DNA from: Lujinxingia litoralis | Lineage (GTDB): Bacteria; Myxococcota_A; Bradymonadia; Bradymonadales; Bradymonadaceae | Assembly: GCF_003260125.1 (NCBI RefSeq) | Contig: NZ_QHKO01000001.1 | Span: forward strand, 1,072,914 to 1,136,913 | Reading direction: 5' to 3' | DNA: 64,000 nt | In this document: in pieces, positions 47,151 to 56,148 of the stretch | How the letters are laid out: every line of letters starts with the position of its first letter | Numbering within the stretch: position 1 is the stretch's first letter | Position numbers and translations under genes: made by a program | Notes under the pieces: generated by a model | Told to the model about the DNA's origin: nothing | What the model saw: only the letters and a program-made list of their open reading frames with translations | The model's database searches: none

Positions 47151-48581
47151 TCAGGAGCGCGCGGTGCGCCGCACACGCCTCCCCAACCCCACAAGCCCCA
47201 GCCCCACCATCACCCAGGCCAGCGGCGCGTGGGCTGGAGTCGAGCTGGAGGCTGCACACCCGCCACACCCGATGATGGAGACTTCGTCGTTGCACTCAAC
47301 GTCGCTGTTATCGCGGGGCGTCCCTTCATAGGAGTAAAGGACACGCACGATCGGCTCGTCCTCGCCGTCCACGCGAAACTCCAGCTCGCCGTCCCCTTCC
47401 GGTGCATTCTGGTAGCTCTCCACCTGCACCTCCAACGTCACCGCCTCTCCCGCAGAAATACGCTCGCTATCCGGATATGGCGGGTCCATGGGAATGCGCG
47501 CGACACGCTCGAAATTGACCACGATATCGTCCTCACACCCATTGATGATGTCGGTCACGATCCAGACGCTCCCGGTCGCCGCATCGGTGACAGTGGCAGT
47601 CTCGACGTCCAGACATGCGTAACTCTCGGTGGACCGGACTTCGTCGACATAGGCGTCGAGCTCATCGTAGCTATCGGGCGCGGGGCATACCGCGGCAGCC
47701 TGCGGGATCCCCCAAAAAACGACACATCCTGCGGCGAGCCCCAGGAGGACCGCCGACGTATTCTTGAAAGGGATGAACGTGAGGCTGTGTGATGGCAACA
47801 TGGCATGTCCACATCGAAAAACGTTTGATGACTCGAAAGCGGCAGGTCGAGCAGTGTGCTGAAGGGAACGTCCTTTTTCCGGCAGAAGCTCTCCGGAGAC
47901 TCGTCGGCTGCGCCGCGCACGGCGCCTCAGCCCTACAAGCCCCACTCCCACCATCACCCAGCCCAGCGGACCCGGCATCGGCGTTCCCGGCGAGTTTGGA
48001 GTCGATGAGCAGCCGAACATGCTGGGGTTGCCGCACGGCCAGTCGTCCATGTCATAGGGCGTGTTTTCAAAGGAAACGATCACCAGCCCCAGTGGCAAGT
48101 ACATATTGAAGTCGTCGCTGACCGAGCCGCGCCGGGAGTCGCGGAGCACGTGAAACATCAGCTGCCGCTGACCTACCCTATCCGGGTACATCGATAGATG
48201 TGCGAACGTCGTCACAAGCGCGCCATCGCTGACGCGCACCTCGTCCATCCGGTCGCCGGCGACATAGAGGTCATCGGCGTCCGACACAATCCACAGGTCT
48301 TCGCCACACGCGTTGGCAAAATCCGTGGTGATGGTCACATCGTGGCTGCGCTCATGGACAGAGAGTTCATGCTGAACCACAAGGCAATCGAAGTCCTCGC
48401 TGGTCCAGATCGAGTCGATCTGCGCCTGGACGTCCTGGTAAACAGGCGGCTCCTCACAGTCCAGGGCCATGGCGAGCGGCATCGTTCCCGGCGCGACCAG
48501 CCCGGCAGCGAGCCCGATGAGCACGGCCGAGGTCGTCGTGAATCGGGCGCGCAGGGACAAGACGGAGGGTGAGAACGTCAT
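47151..48581 (-). CDS. Fused tandem paralogues, each with signal peptide and MYXO-CTERM-like tail
   Basis: 476 residues from the ATG at 48581 (GGAG eight bases upstream). Residues 1-~228 form a complete secreted protein: leader TSAVLIGLAAGLVAP, mature domain, then GCSS, PLGWVMVGVGLVGL and an Arg cluster. Without a stop, ~30 linker-like residues lead to Met261 and a second copy: leader TSAVLLGLAAGCVVF, domain, then GCGGC, PLAWVMVGLGLVGL and GRRVRR. The halves share ACGEDLW/GCEDDIV, FENTPYD/YEGTPRD and the tail. This is either a recent stop-codon loss joining two genes or two genes with a second start at 47801. Function unknown; the domain is beta-rich. Confidence 0.7.
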   Translation of the reverse strand: MTFSPSVLSLRARFTTTSAVLIGLAAGLVAPGTMPLAMALDCEEPPVYQDVQAQIDSIWTSEDFDCLVVQHELSVHERSHDVTITTDFANACGEDLWIVSDADDLYVAGDRMDEVRVSDGALVTTFAHLSMYPDRVGQRQLMFHVLRDSRRGSVSDDFNMYLPLGLVIVSFENTPYDMDDWPCGNPSMFGCSSTPNSPGTPMPGPLGWVMVGVGLVGLRRRARRSRRVSGELLPEKGRSLQHTARPAAFESSNVFRCGHAMLPSHSLTFIPFKNTSAVLLGLAAGCVVFWGIPQAAAVCPAPDSYDELDAYVDEVRSTESYACLDVETATVTDAATGSVWIVTDIINGCEDDIVVNFERVARIPMDPPYPDSERISAGEAVTLEVQVESYQNAPEGDGELEFRVDGEDEPIVRVLYSYEGTPRDNSDVECNDEVSIIGCGGCAASSSTPAHAPLAWVMVGLGLVGLGRRVRRTARS

Positions 48582-48693
48582 GCGATATCTCCGGGCACAG
48601 GGTTTGAGTCGTTCGGGGTGCGAGGGGGAAGTCTGCCGGGGCATCGATCGTGTTTCCAGCCTTTTGGGCGACGTGGTTCCCTGAACCCTGACC

Positions 48694-48731
48694 AAAAAAG
48701 ACCGCCGGAGACACTCCGGCGGCCGTTTTTT
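48694..48731 (-). terminator. Bidirectional terminator after the 264-residue protein gene
   Basis: Nine-base stem CCGCCGGAG/CTCCGGCGG with a three-base loop, six A on the left and seven bases of mostly T on the right. It lies 40 bases past the minus-strand stop at 48771. The stem core is the same as in the terminator at 47057. Confidence 0.9.
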
Positions 48732-48770
48732 GTTTCCCCCTTCATGTTTTAGCGCTTTTCATGATTGAAA

Positions 48771-49565
48771 CTACTCCGCCACCTCCGGCTGCGGCTCTGG
48801 CGACTCCCCCGGCTCGGGAGCAGCCGGCGAGGTCGGCTCGGTGAGTTCGCCATCCTCTGCTGGCGAGTCGATGCCCAGAGAGCGGTTGGTTGTGGGTCGC
48901 ACGCGTCGGGCCAACTCATCATCGCCCGCCAGGCGGAAGAGCTGCTCCATGATTCCGGCGACGGCCTGGTAGATGCGCGACCACGCGTCGATCAACGCGT
49001 CGCGCTCGGTGAGAAGGCGTTCGGCCTTGCGCTCCTCCTCGTTGAGGTTCACCAACGCCGCACTCAGCCCGTCGATGGGCGACTGGAGAGCAGTCGCCAG
49101 CTCGGGGGTCGAGATGACAAGGCCCATCGCCTCGATGGTCAGGTTGGCTTCGCGCAACATATCCGCCACGTTCTGACCAAAGGACTCCACCGCTTTCGGA
49201 TGACGGGGCAAGGTGCCGTCGAGACCAAAGCGTTGGACCTGCGCCGGGTCGCCGGCCTCCAGGAGCGAGCGCGTGCGCGAGAGCATCTCCAGGGTCTGGG
49301 CGGCAGCCTCGTCGCGGGCGGTGCGGTGATCGACGTCATCGGCGCGCTCCCGGGCCAGATGCGCCTCCTTCTGCCAGAGCTTCTCCGTCAGCTCGCTCAA
49401 CGACTCGCCCTGCCCGTCGATGAAACGCCGCCAGTCCGGCGCATCAAAGCCCATCTGACCATCGAGCTTCGCGGCTACGTTCTCCCCGTGAATCCGAATG
49501 GAGGAGGCCACCCAACGCCCCCAGTTCACGCGATTCTCGATCGTTTTTCCCACTTTGTTACTCAT
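48771..49565 (-). CDS. Helical cytoplasmic protein of unknown function
   Basis: 264 residues from the ATG at 49565 (GGAG eight bases upstream); the longer frame is not protein-like before this Met. Almost entirely alpha-helical with likely coiled coils (WQKEAHLARERADDVDHRTA, NLNEEERKAERLLTERDALI) and a Pro/Glu-rich disordered end. No signal peptide or membrane segment. The beginning (NRVNWGRWVASSIRIHGENV) is tryptophan-containing and may be a distinct small motif. No family recognised; possibly structural. Confidence 0.7.
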   Translation of the reverse strand: MSNKVGKTIENRVNWGRWVASSIRIHGENVAAKLDGQMGFDAPDWRRFIDGQGESLSELTEKLWQKEAHLARERADDVDHRTARDEAAAQTLEMLSRTRSLLEAGDPAQVQRFGLDGTLPRHPKAVESFGQNVADMLREANLTIEAMGLVISTPELATALQSPIDGLSAALVNLNEEERKAERLLTERDALIDAWSRIYQAVAGIMEQLFRLAGDDELARRVRPTTNRSLGIDSPAEDGELTEPTSPAAPEPGESPEPQPEVAE

Positions 49566-50226
49566 CACAAACTCCTGTCTCCAAAAGCAAATGACGCGCC
49601 TCTCGTTCGCGCACGACCGCGCACGCAGAACGACATACGAGCCGCAAACGGGCCCCCGTACGGCAAAACAACTCGGGTATGCGACCGAGCCTAGCAAATG
49701 GCACCGAAAGCTCAAACGGCAGCATCCCCCCTTGCCAGGCCCTCCTCCGGTCCAGAACCACACGGACATGCGCCGATCCCACGTTTTGAGCGCCCAAAAC
49801 GCGCTGGCGAGCGCCGATCTCGCGTCTACGCAGCCTAAACGTCGACAGCCACTGCCGCTTCTTCGACGCCCCGGTCCAAACGAAGAGAGCGAGTCTCGCT
49901 CTCACGCTGGCGCGCACTTCAACGAGGCAGCGAGTCTGGACCTCGGGTTTTGAGCGACCAAAAGGTCAGAGCGCGCGATGGGATGCTCTTTCGGTGCTCG
50001 ATATCAAGACAGCGAGCGACAACTCCGAGATGTGATCCGGGGCGGCGTTATGGCGTCGCTCGCCAGGACACCTTGAAGCGCGGCGGGCTCCGGACGTCGC
50101 TCGCTCCTTTGCCTCACGCCCATCCCACGCGCTATTCCCCCGATTGGCACCCTCCCAGCCCTCATGCTAACTCTGCCGGTGCGGACCTCCGCGTGCGCTG
50201 AATCCCCAGGACTGAGTATTTTGCCG
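49566..50226. other. 661-bp region with no recognisable gene
   Basis: The longest gene-free stretch in the window. Short frames are out of keeping with local codon use and have no ribosome sites. I searched it by eye for a fluoride (crcB) riboswitch before the crcB pair and did not find the conserved core. Promoters for both flanking genes must lie here but are not identifiable with confidence. Confidence 0.5.
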
Positions 50227-50646
50227 ATGCCCACCTCCCCCCCGACCCACCTGGCCACGCTGGCGCTCGTCGCCCTGGGCGGCGCGCTCGGCGCACTGCT
50301 GCGCGTGTGTGTGGGGCTGGCGCTTCCCACGCTCGGGGCGATGCCCACGGGCACGCTTGCGGCCAACCTCATCGGTTGCCTGCTCCTGGGGATCGTCGCT
50401 GCGAAGGTCGCCTCCATAAGCCGCCCCCCGGCCTGGTTGCAGCAGGGCGTGGGGGTGGGGCTTTTGGGGTCGTTCACCTCGACCTCGACCTTCGCCTCGG
50501 AGGCCTTTTTTCTGGGCACTCAGGCCAGCCCGCTCCTGAACGCGGGCTACGTCGCCGCCTCCCTCTTCGGCGGCCTGGCGCTGGCCGGCCTGGGGGCGCG
50601 ACTCGCCAGCGCCTCGCCAGCCCGGCCCTCCGGAGGTGAGCCGTGA
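50227..50646 (+). CDS. crcB1: CrcB/Fluc fluoride channel subunit, first of pair
   Basis: Fluc proteins are small dual-topology fluoride channels that form dimers. 139 residues with four membrane helices from the ATG at 50227. GGALGALLRV, AANLIGCLLLGI and GLLGSFTSTSTFASE correspond to the conserved family segments; the usual TTFSTF is STSTF here, a partly diverged version. It overlaps the second copy by 4 bp (GTGA), the arrangement seen for Fluc pairs that work as heterodimers. Confidence 0.88.
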   Translation: MPTSPPTHLATLALVALGGALGALLRVCVGLALPTLGAMPTGTLAANLIGCLLLGIVAAKVASISRPPAWLQQGVGVGLLGSFTSTSTFASEAFFLGTQASPLLNAGYVAASLFGGLALAGLGARLASASPARPSGGEP

Positions 50647-51026
50647 GCCCCCTGACGGTCGCCCTCATCGCGCTCGGCGGCGCGCTGGGAGCTCTGACCC
50701 GCTTTGCCATCACCCGCGCGCTGCTCCCCCTGGCCGACCGGACCCGCTTCCCCCTGGCCACCCTCCTGGTCAACCTCGGCGGCAGCGCGCTGCTGGGCGC
50801 GCTGCTCACGCGGGCCCCGAGCGGTGAACCCCTGCATCACCTCCCGATGCTCGCGCTGGGCGGACTCGGATTCTGCGGAGCGCTGACCACCTTCTCGACC
50901 TTCGCCGTCGAAACCACGCGCCTCGCGGGCACCTCCCGGGGGCGCGCCCTCATCTACGTGCTGGCAACGGTGCTCGGGGCCCCGCTATGCCTGGCGCTCG
51001 CCATGAGCCTGGCCGGCCGCGCGTGA
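50643..51026 (+). CDS. crcB2: CrcB/Fluc fluoride channel subunit, second of pair
   Basis: 127 residues, four helices, GTG start inside the end of crcB1. It keeps the canonical motifs: GGALGALTRFAIT, LLVNLGGSALLGALL and LGFCGALTTFSTFAVET with the pore Phe-Ser-Thr-Phe track. Being nearer the consensus than its partner, it may supply more of the pore residues in a heterodimer. Confers fluoride export or resistance if functional. Confidence 0.92.
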   Translation: MSPLTVALIALGGALGALTRFAITRALLPLADRTRFPLATLLVNLGGSALLGALLTRAPSGEPLHHLPMLALGGLGFCGALTTFSTFAVETTRLAGTSRGRALIYVLATVLGAPLCLALAMSLAGRA

Positions 51027-51095
51027 ACCTCGGGCCTTTCATCCACGTTCATGCCAGCCCCCCCCTCTCCGCGAGCTCCCCTGTAGAACCTCCGC

Positions 51096-51432
51096 ATGGG
51101 CCTGCTTTACATCGCCCTGGCAATCTACCGGCCTCCTCACCCTCATCAGCGTCTTGGAGGCTCTGTGGTTTCGGAGCATACGCCAGGAGACCTTTGACCG
51201 ACGCTCCAACGTCGCCCTCACCCGAACGAGCAGCCATGAACTGCGCCGCAGCTTCGACGCCCGGGCCCCGGCGAACGAGCTCGCTCCGCCGGCAGCTCCC
51301 GACGACGCGTTGTGTGACGACGCCTTCGGCATCGAATGGCTCAACGAACTCGACCGGCTGACGGCCATCCATGAACGCGGCGAGTTGACGGATGACGAGT
51401 ACGTAACCCGTGCCCTGGGTGGGGGTGACTAG
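51096..51432 (+). pseudogene. Small membrane protein with SHOCT-like C-terminus, apparently frameshifted
   Basis: The frame ending at 51432 encodes ...LDRLTAIHERGELTDDEYVT, a good SHOCT-type motif, preceded by a charged linker. Upstream the same frame reads GLLTLISVLEALWFRS, a membrane helix, but has no ATG; the start MGLLYIALAI (ATG at 51096) lies in another frame. Removing one base near 51126-51129 joins them into a normal short membrane protein of ~111 residues. If intact translation occurs it could begin at TTG 51154. Either a true frameshift or a sequencing error. Confidence 0.5.
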
Positions 51433-51652
51433 TCCGAGCCCTAGAACGGAGCGCTCACAACGCTGCGTCAACGCCTGACGTACGTCCCCCCCTTGAATCA
51501 TGTGTAAATCCCCCAAAGCGCTATCCCTCGCCCCGGGCAAAGCAAACCTCGTCTACAGGCAGGCTTTATCCTTGCCCCCTTTCCAGGTGGCCTTTACAAT
51601 AAGGAACAGTTCCAAACGATCGGCTGCCAGATTGAGGGAGATGGCTTTGAAA

Positions 51653-52291
51653 ATGCGACTGGGTGACATGGAAATGGTCCAGGGCGAGGGGATCTCCGTC
51701 GGCGGCAAAAAGCTCGTCGGCGCACGCCCGTCGACGCACCTGCGCTCGGAGAAACCCGGCGTGCAGAAGAGTATCACCCTGGGGCCCCTGCGCTTACCGG
51801 CATGGTCGGCAAGCGTCTATGTCAGCATTGCCGTTCTGCTGGTGCTCCTCTCAGCGGGCTTTGCCGTGGCCGCCATCCAGGAGGCTCTCCCCTTCCTCGG
51901 CCTGCTGGCCTTCAATGCCCTGGCTGGCTCCGGGCTCAGCGCCTATCTCGCACGGCGCGTCGCCGGCTCTAGCCCCACAACTCCCGCCCCCTCGCCAATC
52001 GAAATCGAGCGGCGGACGCGCCTGCTTCAACACCTCAATTCCGTCGCGGAACCACAAACCGTGGAGGAGCTTCAGCAGAGCCTCGGTTGGACCGAAGAGG
52101 CACTGATTCCTACCCTGGAGTTTCTGGTTACCGCTCAACGCCTTGATGAAGACCTTGATCTGGAGAGTGGTCACTGGGCCTACGCCCTGCCCGCTCCTCA
52201 GGTGGTGCTCGACACCGAAGTATCCTCAGAGGTGCCGGCAAAGGCCTTGCCGATTACTGAACGAGCTGAAGCGATTCGTACCCGTCAATAG
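51653..52291 (+). CDS. Two-helix membrane protein with C-terminal winged-helix-like domain
   Basis: 212 residues from the ATG at 51653; ATG 51641 in the same frame is nearly as likely, and the ribosome site GAGGGAG fits neither well. ~55 polar residues, then two adjacent membrane helices (ASVYVSIAVLLVLLSAGFAV, ALPFLGLLAFNALAGSGL), then a cytoplasmic part. The domain at ~125-185 (LLQHLNSVAEPQTVEELQQS, LGWTEEALIPTLEFLVTAQR) has the helix pattern of a winged helix. Function unknown. It sits between two SHOCT-type membrane genes, the next starting 59 bp downstream. Confidence 0.68.
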   Translation: MRLGDMEMVQGEGISVGGKKLVGARPSTHLRSEKPGVQKSITLGPLRLPAWSASVYVSIAVLLVLLSAGFAVAAIQEALPFLGLLAFNALAGSGLSAYLARRVAGSSPTTPAPSPIEIERRTRLLQHLNSVAEPQTVEELQQSLGWTEEALIPTLEFLVTAQRLDEDLDLESGHWAYALPAPQVVLDTEVSSEVPAKALPITERAEAIRTRQ

Positions 52292-52350
52292 CACTTAAAC
52301 CCAGCCTTTAACCATTACATCTGCCTCATCTTTTCCATCCGGAGACACCT

Positions 52351-52755
52351 ATGAAAAGCAAAACGACTGCCGCTGTCCTCGCCTTCATTCTCGGGGGCCT
52401 CGGCGTCCACAAATTTTACCTGGGCCAGAACGGTCAGGGCTTGCTCTACCTCCTCTTTTGCTGGAGCGGCATCCCCTCGCTAATCGCGTTCGTTGAGTGC
52501 ATCATGCTCTTGATAATGAGCGATGATGAATTCAACCGTCGATTCAACGGCGCAGCCTACGCGCTTGCGGCCCAGGGCGCGCAGATGGGTCAGAACGTGA
52601 CCATCAACCTCGGCTCCGACATGCAGCAGAGGCTCAACGGCGGCCAACAGCGCTCGCTGACTCAGGAGCTCAACGAGCTCAAAGAGCTGCACGTCAGCGG
52701 CGTACTCAACGATGAGGAGTTTGCCGCCCAGAAGCAGCGGCTGCTCAACGCCTGA
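52351..52755 (+). CDS. TM2-domain protein with SHOCT-like C-terminus
   Basis: 134 residues. The TM2 domain (~1-55) has the typical LAFILGGLGVHKFYLGQNGQ and LLYLLFCWSGIPSLIAFVEC. A linker follows, then a short helical hairpin (LNELKELHVSGVLNDEEFAA, QKQRLL), the SHOCT/short C-terminal oligomerisation motif. The ribosome site is GGAG seven bases before the ATG. TM2-SHOCT proteins are widespread, and their role is unknown. The terminator follows 32 bp later. Confidence 0.88.
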   Translation: MKSKTTAAVLAFILGGLGVHKFYLGQNGQGLLYLLFCWSGIPSLIAFVECIMLLIMSDDEFNRRFNGAAYALAAQGAQMGQNVTINLGSDMQQRLNGGQQRSLTQELNELKELHVSGVLNDEEFAAQKQRLLNA

Positions 52756-52787
52756 TCGGCCCGGGGGCCAGCCCTGTTTGACCGCGC

Positions 52788-52830
52788 AAAAAAACGCCGG
52801 CGCTCCGCTCGGAGCGCCGGCGTTTTTTTT
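52788..52830. terminator. Strong bidirectional terminator
   Basis: Thirteen-base stem (ACGCCGGCGCTCCG and its complement) with loop CTC, flanked by seven A and eight T. It ends the TM2 gene on the plus strand and the UPF0173 gene on the minus strand. Confidence 0.95.
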
Positions 52831-52857
52831 AATCAGGACATAGCTCTCTGGAGACGC

Positions 52858-53586
52858 TTAGAAGCTGTGCTCCTGCCCCGGCTCCAGCGCGACCACGTCG
52901 ACCTCAATCTCGTAGCTTTCCAGGTACTCGATGAGCTGGGCCGGCGTGCCGGTGAGCCCGGGGGCGGTGCCAAAGTGGCAGGGAATCACCACGTCGAGCT
53001 CCAGCAGGTCGGCGGCCATCGCCGCCTGCAGGGGGTCCATGGTGAAGCGGTCCCCGATCGGCAGAATCCCCACCGTGGGTCCGTAGATCTCGGCGATCCA
53101 GGCCATGTCACCAAAGAGCGCGGTATCGCCGGCGATGTAGAGAGACTCCCCGGTGGAGAACTCCACCACAAAACCGGCGGCTTCCCCCAGATAGATGCTC
53201 GTGCCGTCGGCCTCCTGGAAGGACGAGCTATGGCGAGCATCGGTCATGGAGACGCGCACATCAAGGTCTTCGAGCTCCACCGTGCCGCCCTTGTTCATGC
53301 CCACGAGCTGCTCGGCCGCCACCCCGCGGCTGCCCAGCCAGCTGGTCAGCTCAAAAATGCCGACGAAGGGCCCCTGACAGCGCTCGGCCACCTCGAAGAC
53401 ATCGCCGATATGGTCGAAATGACCGTGGGTAATCAACACCGCGTCCGGCGTCAGCTCGTAGGCCTCCGCCGGGCACTTCGGATTGGATCGCAACCACGGG
53501 TCCACCAGCAGGGTCTTTCCCTCGGGGGTGGTGATCGCAAAGGTCGAATGTCCCAGCCACTTGATCTTGACTCCTTCCAACGCCAT
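52858..53586 (-). CDS. UPF0173-type metal-dependent hydrolase (beta-lactamase fold)
   Basis: 242 residues with AAGGAGG before the ATG. The N-terminus (IKWLGHSTFAIT) and the zinc motif LITHGHFDHIGD define the family; further metal or substrate residues lie in DARHSSS, YIAGDTALFGDM and IPCHFGTAPGL. The substrate of this group is not known; YtkL and related proteins are annotated only as metal-dependent hydrolases. Single gene between the terminator and the GNAT gene. Confidence 0.92.
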   Translation of the reverse strand: MALEGVKIKWLGHSTFAITTPEGKTLLVDPWLRSNPKCPAEAYELTPDAVLITHGHFDHIGDVFEVAERCQGPFVGIFELTSWLGSRGVAAEQLVGMNKGGTVELEDLDVRVSMTDARHSSSFQEADGTSIYLGEAAGFVVEFSTGESLYIAGDTALFGDMAWIAEIYGPTVGILPIGDRFTMDPLQAAMAADLLELDVVIPCHFGTAPGLTGTPAQLIEYLESYEIEVDVVALEPGQEHSF

Positions 53587-53708
53587 CGATGCCTCCTTTT
53601 AGATGAATGAAGAACTGCGGTGAATGACTCTAAATCATGGATTCAACCCGGTGATTCCCTCCCCCCTCCTGCGGCGCGCGCTTCTCCCGGAGGATCGCCC
53701 CGGCGAGT

Positions 53709-54167
53709 TCAGGCGGGCGCGCCGGATGCCGGCCAGCGCATCATCACGTGCTCAATTTCGGCCTCTACAAAGGGCTCGCCGAAGCGCTCCCAGCCCAGCT
53801 CTTGGTACCAGGTCTCCAGATGGGCCTGGGCATGGAGTTCAGCCGGGCGCTCGCCAAGATAGCGCTGTACCGCCCGCATCACCACCGTCCCCAGCCCCTG
53901 GCGCTGGCAGTCCGGATGCACCGCCACTCGCCCCACCACCAGGGGAGCCTCGCGGTAGAAGATGCGGGCGGTGGCGACCAGGCGGCCCTCCCGGCGCAAG
54001 AGCACATGCGCGCAGTCCACATCCAGCCCGTCGACCTCGGGCTCGGCGGTGATCTTCTGGCCCACCACAAAGACCTCGTTGCGCAGCACCATCACCTGGT
54101 AGAGCTCCCGCTTGGTGAGCTCCTCAAAGGTCTTGATCTGCACATCGTCTACGCTCACATCGACCAT
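53709..54167 (-). CDS. GNAT-family N-acetyltransferase (ElaA-like)
   Basis: 152 residues. The early segment ELYQVMVLRNEVFVVGQ is the ElaA-type signature. VGRVAVHPDCQRQGLGTVVM is the acetyl-CoA pyrophosphate loop (Q/RxxGxG/A), and LETWYQELGWERFGEPFVE is a conserved C-terminal segment. Substrate unknown. It begins 9 bp after the maiA-type gene and probably shares its transcript. Confidence 0.9.
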   Translation of the reverse strand: MVDVSVDDVQIKTFEELTKRELYQVMVLRNEVFVVGQKITAEPEVDGLDVDCAHVLLRREGRLVATARIFYREAPLVVGRVAVHPDCQRQGLGTVVMRAVQRYLGERPAELHAQAHLETWYQELGWERFGEPFVEAEIEHVMMRWPASGAPA

Positions 54168-54176
54168 AAGACCTGC

Positions 54177-54818
54177 TCACCGGGCATCGGGTTGGTGATC
54201 GGGATGCGACACCACAAAGGCATCCAACTTCAGGCAGCGCTCCTCGATCCCCAGGATCGTGGGAAAGACGCTCAGATCCACATCGAAGCGGCGAGCGTTG
54301 TAGAGCTGCGGGACCAGGCAGAGATCGGCCAGAGTGACCTCGTCGCCCACCGAGTAGGTGCCGGCGTAGCGCTCGGCCAGCGCCTCGTAGCCCTGAAGCC
54401 CCCGGGCAATCCACTCCCGGCTCCAGACCCGGGCGTCGACGCCCAGCTCGTTCTTGAGCTTCTGAATCACCGCCAGATTTTGCAGGGGCTGGGTGCCGGC
54501 GTTGATGATCTCGGCCAACTCCCGGGCCCGGGCGCGGTGCACGCGGTTGGCCGGCAAGAGCGGCGGTTGGGGGCGCAGCTCTTCGAGAAATTCCAGAATG
54601 GCCAGGGACTGCGTCAGCGTGATCCACTGGCCATTTTCCTCCCACTCCAGCATGGGCACCTGACGCATGGGGTTTTTGGCCCGGTACTCCGGAGCGTGCT
54701 GCCTGCCGCCCTCCTCGACCAGATGCACCGCGCGGTAGTCGTACTCGAGTTCTTTGAGCGCAAAGCCAATGCGCACCCGCCAGCTCGAAGAGCTTCGCCA
54801 GTAGCCGTGCAGAATCAT
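54177..54818 (-). CDS. maiA: Zeta-class glutathione transferase, maleylacetoacetate isomerase type
   Basis: Converts maleylacetoacetate to fumarylacetoacetate in tyrosine/homogentisate breakdown. 213 residues; the start ATG at 54818 has GGAGG five bases upstream. The active-site motif at the N-terminus is SSSSWRVRIGFALK, with Ser where many have Ser-Cys. QVPMLEWEENG, LTQSLAILEFLEE and DEVTLADLCLVPQLYNARRF follow the family. The FAH-family gene upstream on the same strand supports the pathway role. No homogentisate dioxygenase gene is present in the window. Confidence 0.9.
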   Translation of the reverse strand: MILHGYWRSSSSWRVRIGFALKELEYDYRAVHLVEEGGRQHAPEYRAKNPMRQVPMLEWEENGQWITLTQSLAILEFLEELRPQPPLLPANRVHRARARELAEIINAGTQPLQNLAVIQKLKNELGVDARVWSREWIARGLQGYEALAERYAGTYSVGDEVTLADLCLVPQLYNARRFDVDLSVFPTILGIEERCLKLDAFVVSHPDHQPDAR

Positions 54819-54871
54819 CGCCGCCTCCATCCCTGGGTTGGGGGCCCGCTTCGGGCCCGATTGAGAAGCGC

Positions 54872-54914
54872 TAAAAACACGCGCGCCGCCGGCCCAGAAT
54901 GCCCGGCGGCGCGG
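54872..54914 (-). terminator. Terminator-like hairpin between the FAH and maiA genes
   Basis: Eleven-base stem (CGCGCCGCCGG and complement) with ten-base loop, followed on the minus strand by CGTG and five T. It lies 35-77 bases past the FAH stop at 54949. It may end or attenuate the transcript before maiA. Confidence 0.75.
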
Positions 54915-54948
54915 CGCGCGTACCACAGTTGATGCCGGTGGCCCGGCG

Positions 54949-55929
<981 letters not shown>

Positions 55930-56032
55930 GCATCGACCTCCAGAAAGTCTCATCTCAGTACGAAGTTGCGCCCCTAGACCTAGCCACGGGCCGCCGGGGT
56001 GTCAATGGCCGCTCGCCAGGGAGCAATGGCAC

Positions 56033-56070
56033 AAAAAAAGGGCGCTCCCCCGGCGGGGGAGCGCCCTTTT
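56033..56070 (-). terminator. Terminator of the PPC-type lipoprotein gene
   Basis: Twelve-base perfect stem GGGCGCTCCCCC with three-base loop, then seven T on the minus strand and four T on the plus strand. About 80 bases past the stop at 56149. Confidence 0.93.
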
Positions 56071-56148
56071 CATGCATCCTTTGTCCTCAACCACAGGCCC
56101 CCTCGTGGGGGGCTACATACTGGCGAGGACAAACGCAGGTCGCGGAAC

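Noticed and set aside
49566..50226. Fluoride riboswitch upstream of crcB
   Set aside because: The conserved core (GGCGAUG start and CUGAUG-type 3' part) could not be found by eye; a covariance search would settle it.
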